A DNA stretch of 36,903 nt, from IMG/VR virus record IMGVR_UViG_3300043449_000139, positions 1 to 36,903 of that record, one strand, 5' to 3'. Under the pieces are notes generated by a model. The model saw only the letters and a list, made by a program, of their open reading frames with translations, did no database searches and was not told the origin of the DNA. This document shows positions 28,259-35,609 of this stretch, one piece after another. How positions within the stretch are numbered: the stretch's first letter is position 1; each line of letters opens with the position of its first letter. This DNA is from a virus. The position numbers and the translations under genes are program-made.

Positions 28259-29877
28259 TGGCTGGAGAACTCAGAACTTCCTCAATTGCTGCACCGGGAT
28301 TCTACGGACTCAACCTCCAAGAATCAAGTATTACTTTAGCTTCGGGATTTGCACTTAAAGCACAGAACTGTGTGATTGACCGATATGGTCGTATTGGTGC
28401 TCGACGTGGTTGGACACCTTTAAATGCTACCAACGCTGATTTAGGGTCTAACCCAATTGAAGCTATGATGGAAGTAGTTGATGGCGGTGACAACACTATC
28501 ATCTCTGCTGGTAACAATAAGTTATTTACTGGTCGTGCAACACTTACACAAAAGTTAGTTCGTAATGCTACTAACTCAGGCAACGCTACTTACACTATTA
28601 CTGCTAATAACTGGCAGATGGGTGCGATGCCTTACGGAGATGTAAACGACTTTCAACCTCATGCGTACCTTGCACAGGCTGGACATCCAATGTTGGTGTG
28701 GCACGAGTTACCCGTGTCTGGTGGTGCTGGACACGCTCACGATTCAGGTACTTTTGGCTTTCAACAAGTCGGCGACATTGGCACATTGCCAGCAAACCAC
28801 AGCACTGCTAGTTTTCAACCTAACGCTGTATTGTCTGCTTATGGACGTATCTGGGTAGGTAATATTGTTGGTGATACACAGACTGTTTACTTTAGTGACT
28901 TGTTGCGTGGTACAGACTTTACAACAGGTTCTGCAGGTTATTTAAACCTACAAGAAGTGTTTCCTAATGCTGATAACATTGTCGCTATCGCTGCACATAA
29001 TGGCTTCTTAGTTATCTTTGGTCGTAACAACATCGCTATCTACGCTAACCCGATTGATACAGGTGCATTAGTATTACAAGACATTATTTATAATGTAGGA
29101 TGTCTGTCAAGAGACTCTATTCAAAACATTGGTACAGACTTGCTGTTCTTGTCTAATGCAGGTGTTCGTAGTCTTGCTCGTGTGATTCTAGAGAAATCGC
29201 TTCCCATGAACGATGTGTCTAAGAATGTTCGTGACGATTTAATGGGTAACGTATTCTCTGAAGCTGATTTAGGCAAGATTAAAAGTATTTATCACGAAAG
29301 AGATGCTATTTATTTATTGTCGCTTCCGACCACTAAGTTTGTTTATTGCTTTGACACTCGCTCACGATTAGAAGATGGTTCAGCTAGAGTAACTGTTTGG
29401 GATAACTTAGAGCCTAAGTCTTTTTGTATTACACAAGCTAAAGAACTATTGATTGGTAAAACATCTTACATTGGGAAGTATTTTGGTCATTCTGATAACG
29501 GCTCTTCTTACCGCTTACAGTATTACACGAACTACTTTGATTTTGATGCTTCTACAAAACTCAAGATTTTAAAGAAGATTGGCTGGGTTCTCATTGGAGG
29601 TACAAACCAGTCTGTAGCGGTTAAGTGGGGTTTTGATTACACTGAAAGTTATAACGCTACCACTTATACGCTAGACACTGCAGTTGTGTATGAATACGGT
29701 ATTGGTGAATACAATATTGCTGAATACTCTTCAGGCATTGTATTAGATAGATTCTCTATCAATGCTGGTGGTGCAGGAACAATTATGCAACTTGGTTTAG
29801 AAGCAGACATCAATGGAAACCCTATGTCAATTCAGAAGATTGACGTTGCGGTTAAAGCAGGTAAAACATTAGTTTAA
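28258..29877 (+). CDS. Tail stabilisation / nozzle protein
   Basis: A 539-aa, largely beta protein. Typical segments: GFYGLNLQESSITLASGFAL, AQNCVIDRYGRIGARRGWTP, then repeated strands (YGRIWVGNIVGDTQTVYFSD; AAHNGFLVIFGRNNIAIY; GTDLLFLSNAGVRSLARV). These match the P22 gp10-like stabilisation proteins used by many podoviruses as tail nozzle, closing the portal after packaging. Position after the adaptor supports this. It starts on the last base of the adaptor gene. Confidence 0.85.
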   Translation: MAGELRTSSIAAPGFYGLNLQESSITLASGFALKAQNCVIDRYGRIGARRGWTPLNATNADLGSNPIEAMMEVVDGGDNTIISAGNNKLFTGRATLTQKLVRNATNSGNATYTITANNWQMGAMPYGDVNDFQPHAYLAQAGHPMLVWHELPVSGGAGHAHDSGTFGFQQVGDIGTLPANHSTASFQPNAVLSAYGRIWVGNIVGDTQTVYFSDLLRGTDFTTGSAGYLNLQEVFPNADNIVAIAAHNGFLVIFGRNNIAIYANPIDTGALVLQDIIYNVGCLSRDSIQNIGTDLLFLSNAGVRSLARVILEKSLPMNDVSKNVRDDLMGNVFSEADLGKIKSIYHERDAIYLLSLPTTKFVYCFDTRSRLEDGSARVTVWDNLEPKSFCITQAKELLIGKTSYIGKYFGHSDNGSSYRLQYYTNYFDFDASTKLKILKKIGWVLIGGTNQSVAVKWGFDYTESYNATTYTLDTAVVYEYGIGEYNIAEYSSGIVLDRFSINAGGAGTIMQLGLEADINGNPMSIQKIDVAVKAGKTLV

Positions 29878-29886
29878 GGACACAAC

Positions 29887-30669
29887 ATGGCAGATTATAA
29901 TAAAGCAACGAATTTTACCGCTAAAGACGGACTTCCGACAGGAAACGCTGGAAAGATTGTTAAAGGTGCAGAAATTGATACTGAGTTAACCGCTATTTCG
30001 TCAGCGATTGCGTCAAAATCAAACATCAATAGCCCAACATTTACTGGTACTCCAGCAGCTCCTACTGCGTCTGCTAATACAAACACGACTCAAATAGCCA
30101 CAACAGCGTTTGTAACTGCAGCCGATGTTGCAGAAAGAACTGCTACAACTACTCTGACAAATAAAACATTAACTTCACCTACTATAAATACTCCGACTAT
30201 TGCTGGAGGAAGTATTACTGGAATTACTGATTTAGCTGTAGCCGACGGCGGTACAGGGCAGTCTAGTTATACAGACGGGCAGTTGCTAATTGGTAACTCC
30301 ACAGGAAATACATTAACTAAAGCAACCCTGACAGCGGGTTCAGGGATTTCTGTTACCAACAGTGCTGGTGCAATAACACTTGCATCTACTGTTGTTTCAG
30401 CATCTAGTAACACAGCAACTAGTGGTTATATTACACTTGTTAATGGAACAATTATGCAGTGGGGTAAGGTAACTGGAACAACCAGTTCACAATCTATTTC
30501 ATTTCCAATTGTATTTCCAACAAATGTTGTTTCTATAACAGCTCAATTCGCAACCACAGGAACTTCAGGTGCATCTAGTTGGGCTGTCAATTCGTACACT
30601 ACATCTGGATTTGTGTTTGTTACAGGAAATCCGGGTGAAACAACTTTCTGGTTTGCTGTTGGATATTAA
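29887..30669 (+). CDS. Second tail fibre with gp53-like receptor-binding end
   Basis: A 260-aa fibre. The N-terminal part (NKATNFTAKDGLPTGNAGK, AEIDTELTAISSAI) is the form used to attach short fibres. A linker follows (PTFTGTPAAPTASAN; TTLTNKTLTSPTINTPTI; DLAVADGGTGQSS). The C-terminal 80 residues are IMQWGKVTGTTSSQSISFPI to TFWFAVGY, a recognisable fibre-tip domain (gp53-like C-terminal). It shares ADGGTGQSS-type motifs with the 898-aa fibre. Probably a receptor-binding protein. Confidence 0.85.
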   Translation: MADYNKATNFTAKDGLPTGNAGKIVKGAEIDTELTAISSAIASKSNINSPTFTGTPAAPTASANTNTTQIATTAFVTAADVAERTATTTLTNKTLTSPTINTPTIAGGSITGITDLAVADGGTGQSSYTDGQLLIGNSTGNTLTKATLTAGSGISVTNSAGAITLASTVVSASSNTATSGYITLVNGTIMQWGKVTGTTSSQSISFPIVFPTNVVSITAQFATTGTSGASSWAVNSYTTSGFVFVTGNPGETTFWFAVGY

Positions 30670-30959
30670 TGGTTAAAGTACCTGTCGTCATTCGTGAAGA
30701 CTACACAATGTTGTTAGAGCTTTATGACAACTTATTGTGGTTTCACTCAGATGTCCGTAAATGGACACCAGCAATTAAAGTAAAGTATTTAGAAGATTTA
30801 AACTTGTTGCAACACTTAGTGTCTATTCCTATTATGGCTATGGCACATGAAGATAATAAAAAACTAGTAAAGTTTGGTAAGTCAATCGGGTTTGAGTTTA
30901 AAACAGATTTTATAAATCAGGATAATCAAATGTATCACATATATAGTAGGAGTCTATAA
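30669..30959 (+). CDS. Hypothetical protein, GNAT-like fragment, 96 aa
   Basis: A 96-aa protein: LYDNLLWFHSDVRKWTPAIK, a helical middle, VSIPIMAMAHEDNKKLVKFG, KSIGFEF and YHIYSRS. The C-terminal KKLVKFGKSIGFEF pattern resembles the end of acetyltransferase-like phage proteins, but no acetyl-CoA loop is visible, so activity is unlikely. Comparable genes sit between fibre and ejection proteins in related phages. It overlaps both neighbours by one base. Confidence 0.65.
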   Translation: MVKVPVVIREDYTMLLELYDNLLWFHSDVRKWTPAIKVKYLEDLNLLQHLVSIPIMAMAHEDNKKLVKFGKSIGFEFKTDFINQDNQMYHIYSRSL

Positions 30960-32023
30960 TGGGTGGATTTACTTCAGCAGCGGGTGGGCTTGTTGGCACA
31001 GTCGGTGGAATAATTGGCGGTTCTAAAGCAGCAGACGCTGCTAAAGGACAGGCAGAAGCATTACGAGCTGCTGCCGATAAAGCATCAGCAATGGCGCAGT
31101 TCAACCCTTATGGGATGACAACTGCCTTTGGTACATCTAAGTTTGAAGACGGCAAAGGTAGTTATCAACTGTCTCCAGAGCTACAAGCTATCCAAAGTAG
31201 ACTGTTTGGTCAAGCAGGTGCTTATGACCCTACACAAGTAGCTCAAGCTGCACAACCTATTTATGGCGGTGCTTCTAGTCTCTTTAACTTAGGTCAACAA
31301 TACCTAGCTAAGTCTCCTGAGCAAGCTGCTCAAGACTTTATGACACAACAACAGGGCTTGTTAGCTCCCGGACGTGAGGCTGCACAGGCTCGTTTAGGAA
31401 CAACCAACTTTGGTCGTGGTACAGGCGGTCTAGCAGTTAACACAGGCACTGGTGGTTCTCCGTCTAATCCTGCCGCACAAGCACTGTATAATGCACAAGC
31501 AAGACAAGACTTAGAACTGGCTGCACAAGCTGAACAAGCTGGCATGGCTAGAACTAAGTTTGGTGCTGGTTTATTTGGTACTGGTGGTGAATTGTTACGT
31601 CAAGTACCTTCACTGACAACTGCTGGGTATAGTCCACTAGAAGCTCAGTTAGGTCTTTTAAGAACAACTGAAACAATGGGACAAGACCCGTTCAAACTTA
31701 GTACTTCCTTAGCTGACCAATATGCTCAAGCAGGTGCAAGAGCTGGTGCATTGTATCTTCAGCCTCAACAAGCAGCAGCACAGGCATATAGCCAGTATCA
31801 AGGCTACAGCCCAATGGCAATGGGTATACAAGGGGTTGGTTCTGCTATACAGTCTTTTGGTAGTCCTAGCAGTTGGTTTGGCGGTCTTATTGGTGGTGGC
31901 GGCAGTAGTGCTGCTCCAATGTATTCAGGCTCTTCAAATTTCTACGGCGGAGCAAGTCCAACCATGAGCCAAGGTAGATTAAGTTCTTCTGAAGCAAATG
32001 CTGGTGGTGGGTTTGGATACTAA
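30959..32023 (+). CDS. DNA ejection / internal virion protein, 354 aa
   Basis: A Gly/Ala-rich protein. The N-terminus GGFTSAAGGLVGTVGGIIGG is a hydrophobic glycine-zipper-like segment, followed by KAADAAKGQAEALRAAADKA. The middle is Gln/Ala-rich helix (QAAQDFMTQQQGLL), and the end is Gly/Ser-rich (GGLIGGGGSSAAPMYSG). Such proteins form part of the channel that carries DNA through the cell envelope. Three like this follow one another here. Assignment by composition and position. Confidence 0.78.
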   Translation: MGGFTSAAGGLVGTVGGIIGGSKAADAAKGQAEALRAAADKASAMAQFNPYGMTTAFGTSKFEDGKGSYQLSPELQAIQSRLFGQAGAYDPTQVAQAAQPIYGGASSLFNLGQQYLAKSPEQAAQDFMTQQQGLLAPGREAAQARLGTTNFGRGTGGLAVNTGTGGSPSNPAAQALYNAQARQDLELAAQAEQAGMARTKFGAGLFGTGGELLRQVPSLTTAGYSPLEAQLGLLRTTETMGQDPFKLSTSLADQYAQAGARAGALYLQPQQAAAQAYSQYQGYSPMAMGIQGVGSAIQSFGSPSSWFGGLIGGGGSSAAPMYSGSSNFYGGASPTMSQGRLSSSEANAGGGFGY

Positions 32024-32036
32024 TTAAGGAAAAATT

Positions 32037-33194
32037 ATGGCAGATAATATTGTAGGTGGTTTATTTGGGGTGGACCCTGCGGCATTTCAGCGTCAACAAC
32101 AAGCTCGTGAGTATGCTCAAGATTATCGAGCAGTTCAATTAACTCCTTTGGAACAATCTAAACTTGCTATTTTGCAAGGTAGTAGAGCGTTTGGACGAGG
32201 AGTTGGAAGTTTGTTAGGAATGGAAGACCCTGAGTTGCAAAAAGTTTCTGCTATTAAACAACTGTCTACACAGTTTGATTTAACATCTCCAGTAGGTATG
32301 CGTGAATTTGCTCGTGCGTTACAACAGGACGCTCCTAATGAAGCTATGATGGCTTCACAACGTGCTGATGAAATGGAAAAAAGTGGTTTAGGTCTTCAAA
32401 AGACACAATTAGATATTCAAAGAACAGAAGGAACAATAGCTAAGGAACAGTTGTCTGCTTCACAAGAAGAGAAACTTCGTGCTGAATTGTCAGCCCTACC
32501 TCCTAACGCATCAGAACAAGATGTTATTTCAATAGTAACTAAGTATGGTTCTCCTGATAAGATTCTTCAAGTTTTACAGCGTTCACAAGATGCAAAACTA
32601 CGTAGAGCAGAAATTGCTGCAACTAAAGGAGCTGCTCCAGCTAAACCTTTGTCTGCTAGTTTACAAAAGAGCGAAGATAAAGATTTGGAAGCTATTGACA
32701 CTTATACAGCACAAGCTGAAGCACTTGGTCCATCAATTAAAAACTTGACTCCAGATGCTAAAGGTGTTCGCAAGTTAAACCTAAGTCCTGTTAACAATGC
32801 TAAGTATATGGCACAAAATGCTATCGGTAACTCTACTGAGGAAAGTCGTGCGTATGAAGCCTTGAAATCTGCAGTGGACACAGCTGTTAACTTACAAGTT
32901 AGTGCTGAAAAAGGTGTACAGACAGATAAAGACGTATTGCGTTTTGCTAATGCTTTGGTTGCTGCTTACGGACGCAATGACTCAGAGGCTTCTTTACAAG
33001 CATTAAACCGCTATAATGCAGCTATTGTAAAAGCTAAAGACCGTACTGCTTCTCGTATTGACCAACGACGTACTTCTCAGAAAGTAGAGCCTTTGTTTGC
33101 AGGTCAAGCACCAGCACAGCCTACAACACAACCTTCTGCTGAAAAGAAAACTCGTACACTCACGTCTGGTCTTGTTGTAACTATTGAGGATTAA
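32037..33194 (+). CDS. DNA ejection / internal virion protein, 385 aa
   Basis: A 385-aa, mostly helical, polar protein: MADNIVGGLFGVDPAAFQRQ, KLAILQGSRAFGRGVGSLLG, then long Gln/Glu/Lys-rich coiled coil (KSGLGLQKTQLDIQRTEGTI; SASQEEKLRAELSALP). C-terminal ARFANALVAAYGRND-like segment. The layout agrees with internal core proteins of podoviruses. AAGGA lies upstream. No lytic transglycosylase motif is visible. Confidence 0.75.
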   Translation: MADNIVGGLFGVDPAAFQRQQQAREYAQDYRAVQLTPLEQSKLAILQGSRAFGRGVGSLLGMEDPELQKVSAIKQLSTQFDLTSPVGMREFARALQQDAPNEAMMASQRADEMEKSGLGLQKTQLDIQRTEGTIAKEQLSASQEEKLRAELSALPPNASEQDVISIVTKYGSPDKILQVLQRSQDAKLRRAEIAATKGAAPAKPLSASLQKSEDKDLEAIDTYTAQAEALGPSIKNLTPDAKGVRKLNLSPVNNAKYMAQNAIGNSTEESRAYEALKSAVDTAVNLQVSAEKGVQTDKDVLRFANALVAAYGRNDSEASLQALNRYNAAIVKAKDRTASRIDQRRTSQKVEPLFAGQAPAQPTTQPSAEKKTRTLTSGLVVTIED

Positions 33195-33196
33195 TA

Positions 33197-34684
33197 ATGC
33201 CAAAATATACCATTAATGGTGTAACCTACAATTCTGCTACAGAGTTGTCCGATGCAGATTTAGAAGAGTTATCTGGCGGAGCAGCACAGGCTCCAGCTCA
33301 AGCTGCACAAGCTCCACAGAAGCGTTCAATTCCAGATGAGTTAGCTCGTCAAGTTGGTTTAACTGCTCGTGCTGGTTACGAAGCATTTACATCTCCTGCT
33401 ACTATGATATTAGAAGCTGTTAGAGGCGGTGTCAATCTTGGTGCTCAAGCACTTGGTTCAGACTATCGTATGGCTTCTCCTGCGGCAGCTCAGGGTCAAA
33501 TGCTAAGTCAAGTGTTACCAACCCCTGAAACTGCAACAGAACGAGCTGTACAGGCTGGTACGCAAGCGATGGCAAGCACTGCGGGAATGGCTAAGTTAGC
33601 TCCTAATGTCCCGGCTCTTGCGGCTGACTTAGTTCGTCAAGTACCTACTGCTGCTGTTGCTGGTCTTGCTGCACAACCAACTGCTGAAGTTGTTAAGGAA
33701 GTAACTGGAAGTGATACTGCTGCCACTATTGCAGGTATTCTTGCTGGTACAGTAGCTGCAGCGACAACAGGTAAAGGTCTTGACTACAAATATCGCCCTA
33801 GAGAGACTATTGCTCAAGTCAAACAAAAAGCTGTTCAATCCTATCAAGCGGTTGAGGATGCTGGAATTACTTTAAAGCCAACAAGTGTACAAGGTATGAT
33901 TCAAAAAATCAATACTGCGCTTGACGATGCTCGTATGGTTCCCGGCACAGACTCTGCTAGAGAAGTAACTGCTCGTTTAAATGAAATAACTCGTGTCTTG
34001 GGAACAAACACTGAACTTCCGTTTAGCTCATTAGACAAAATGAGAGGAATGTTAAACGACTTAAAAGCGAGTAAAGATGCTGATGTACAGCGTTTAGGCG
34101 GTGTGGCTGTTACAAAAGTTGATGACTATATCAGTAACATCACAGGTAAAGACATCATTGCTGGTAAAGACGGTATTGATAAAGCCGTTAAAGATATTAT
34201 GTCTGCCCGTAAGGACTGGAGAAACGCTAACAGAGCACAGACTCTAGAAGATGCTTTGAATGTGGCAGAAGTAAAAGCCTTAGACCCTAAAGCATCTGAA
34301 AGCGAATTGATTCGTAGAGGCATGATTAATTTAGCAGCAAACAAAGACAAAATGAAAGCGTTCACACCTGCTGAACAAAACATCATTAAGTCAGTAGCTA
34401 AAGGCGGTCCGTTTGACTCTGTATTGTCTCTTATTGCTCGTTTTAGTCCACTACGTTCACAGTTAGCTGCTGCAGGAGCTGGTTATGGTGCTACGCAAGC
34501 GCCTATGTTGACTGCAGCTGTTGCTGGTGGTGGTTTGACAGCTGATTTACTACAAGGTGCATTACGTCGCCAAGCGGCAACAAGAGGTATTCAAGAAATT
34601 GCTTCAGGAGCAACTCCTAGAGCGCCTAACTTGGCTTATCGTGGTTTATTAACTGGTGCTCTGAATCCACCTGAAGGACAATAA
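33197..34684 (+). CDS. DNA ejection / internal virion protein, 495 aa
   Basis: It begins PKYTINGVTYNSATELSDAD, a short beta hairpin motif common at the start of such proteins, then an Ala/Gln linker. Several hydrophobic Ala/Gly helices follow (AADLVRQVPTAAVAGLAAQP; TAATIAGILAGTVAAATTG), then a long helical region and a final AGAGYGATQAPMLTAAVAGG. The membrane-active segments support a role in forming the ejection channel, like P22 gp16 or gp20. It overlaps the next gene by one base. Confidence 0.76.
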   Translation: MPKYTINGVTYNSATELSDADLEELSGGAAQAPAQAAQAPQKRSIPDELARQVGLTARAGYEAFTSPATMILEAVRGGVNLGAQALGSDYRMASPAAAQGQMLSQVLPTPETATERAVQAGTQAMASTAGMAKLAPNVPALAADLVRQVPTAAVAGLAAQPTAEVVKEVTGSDTAATIAGILAGTVAAATTGKGLDYKYRPRETIAQVKQKAVQSYQAVEDAGITLKPTSVQGMIQKINTALDDARMVPGTDSAREVTARLNEITRVLGTNTELPFSSLDKMRGMLNDLKASKDADVQRLGGVAVTKVDDYISNITGKDIIAGKDGIDKAVKDIMSARKDWRNANRAQTLEDALNVAEVKALDPKASESELIRRGMINLAANKDKMKAFTPAEQNIIKSVAKGGPFDSVLSLIARFSPLRSQLAAAGAGYGATQAPMLTAAVAGGGLTADLLQGALRRQAATRGIQEIASGATPRAPNLAYRGLLTGALNPPEGQ

Positions 34685-35058
34685 TGGACCCAATAACACT
34701 ACTAGCAGCATTTGCTCCGTTAGCAGTCGATTTAGGAAAGTCTTTAATTGCTAAGTTTGTAGCGCCTGATACCTTTAAGCCAGCCACTATAGAACAATAT
34801 ACTCAAGTCAAACAATTAGATTTGGATATGTTCAAGGCTTTAAACGATGCAGGTGGCTCTAATCCTACTTACCTGTGGGTAGAGGCTATCATACGTCTCC
34901 AACGTCCTCTGGTGGTTGCTGTAGCCCTCGGAGCATGGGCTTGGACACACATCATGGGTACACCTTCTCCTGAAGTAGATAACTTTGCCGCTATTGTAGG
35001 GTTCTACCTCTTTGGTGACAGAACTATGTTCTACGCTAAAAACGGAACTGCTAAGTGA
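34684..35058 (+). CDS. Holin-like protein (3TM type), 124 aa
   Basis: Three hydrophobic segments: residues 4-24 (ITLLAAFAPLAVDLGKSLIA), 74-91 (RPLVVAVALGAWAWTHI) and 100-112 (FAAIVGFYLFGDR), with the cytoplasmic end RTMFYAKNGTAK. This resembles the phage and GTA 3TM holin family, which makes the membrane holes for lysis. It is followed by the endolysin with a GTGA overlap, a normal lysis cassette. Confidence 0.8.
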   Translation: MDPITLLAAFAPLAVDLGKSLIAKFVAPDTFKPATIEQYTQVKQLDLDMFKALNDAGGSNPTYLWVEAIIRLQRPLVVAVALGAWAWTHIMGTPSPEVDNFAAIVGFYLFGDRTMFYAKNGTAK

Positions 35059-35483
35059 ATCTTACAGAGCATTTTACATTAGAAGAACTGACTGTTACTT
35101 CTCATAGACAGTTTGATAACACTCCTAAAGCAGGTGAACTAGCTAATCTAATGCGAGTGGCAGCTTTGCTTGAGCAGGTTAAGACAGTCTTAGGCGGTAA
35201 GCCAATCATGATTAATTCTGGCTTTAGGTCTAAACAAGTAAATGATGCTGTAGGCTCTAAAGATACTAGCCAACATCGTATTGGCTGTGCAGCAGATATT
35301 AGAGTCCCCGGCATGACCCCTAAACAGGTCGTACAGGCTTGCATTGATGCGGACATACCCTACGACCAAATCATTGAAGAATTCGCCTCATGGACGCACA
35401 TAAGCGTTCCTGATATGCCAGCTAGACCACCACGCAAACAAGCCTTAATTATTGACAGAAACGGCACTCGCCCGTTCAAATAA
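35055..35483 (+). CDS. Endolysin, M15 peptidase type
   Basis: A 142-aa zinc peptidase that cuts cell-wall cross-bridges. Motifs: HFTLEELTVTSHR near the start, MINSGFRSKQVNDAVGS (R58), SQHRIGCAADIRV with H74 and D81, and WTHISV with H115, giving the H-D-H zinc site. No signal peptide, so release depends on the holin. The start is GTG at 35055 in a GTGA overlap. It is the last plus-strand gene. Confidence 0.92.
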   Translation: MNLTEHFTLEELTVTSHRQFDNTPKAGELANLMRVAALLEQVKTVLGGKPIMINSGFRSKQVNDAVGSKDTSQHRIGCAADIRVPGMTPKQVVQACIDADIPYDQIIEEFASWTHISVPDMPARPPRKQALIIDRNGTRPFK

Positions 35484-35490
35484 TGTAGCG

Positions 35491-35524
35491 TATAGTATAC
35501 ATTTTTGTGTTTTTGTATACTATA
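35491..35524. repeat. Perfect 11-bp palindrome at the convergent junction
   Basis: TATAGTATACA (35491-35501) and TGTATACTATA (35514-35524) surround a 12-base T/G loop. It lies 8 bases after the endolysin stop, between the two converging gene sets. As RNA it can fold on either strand, but no T-run follows outside the stem. TATAGTATAC also occurs near 13.95 kb on the minus strand. Confidence 0.75.
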
Positions 35525-35562
35525 AGAAACACTTTACAATCCCTTAATCATAACTTTACAAT

Positions 35563-35584
35563 AAAAAACCCCTCCGAAGAGGGG
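35563..35584 (-). terminator. Rho-independent terminator for the minus-strand half
   Basis: Read on the minus strand: CCCCTC (35584-35579), TTCG loop, GAGGGG (35574-35569), then TTTTTT (35568-35563). A textbook terminator 25 bases after the reductase stop. It ends the whole replication transcript. Confidence 0.95.
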
Positions 35585-35609
35585 CTAAAGTACTACCACA
35601 CACAAGGAA

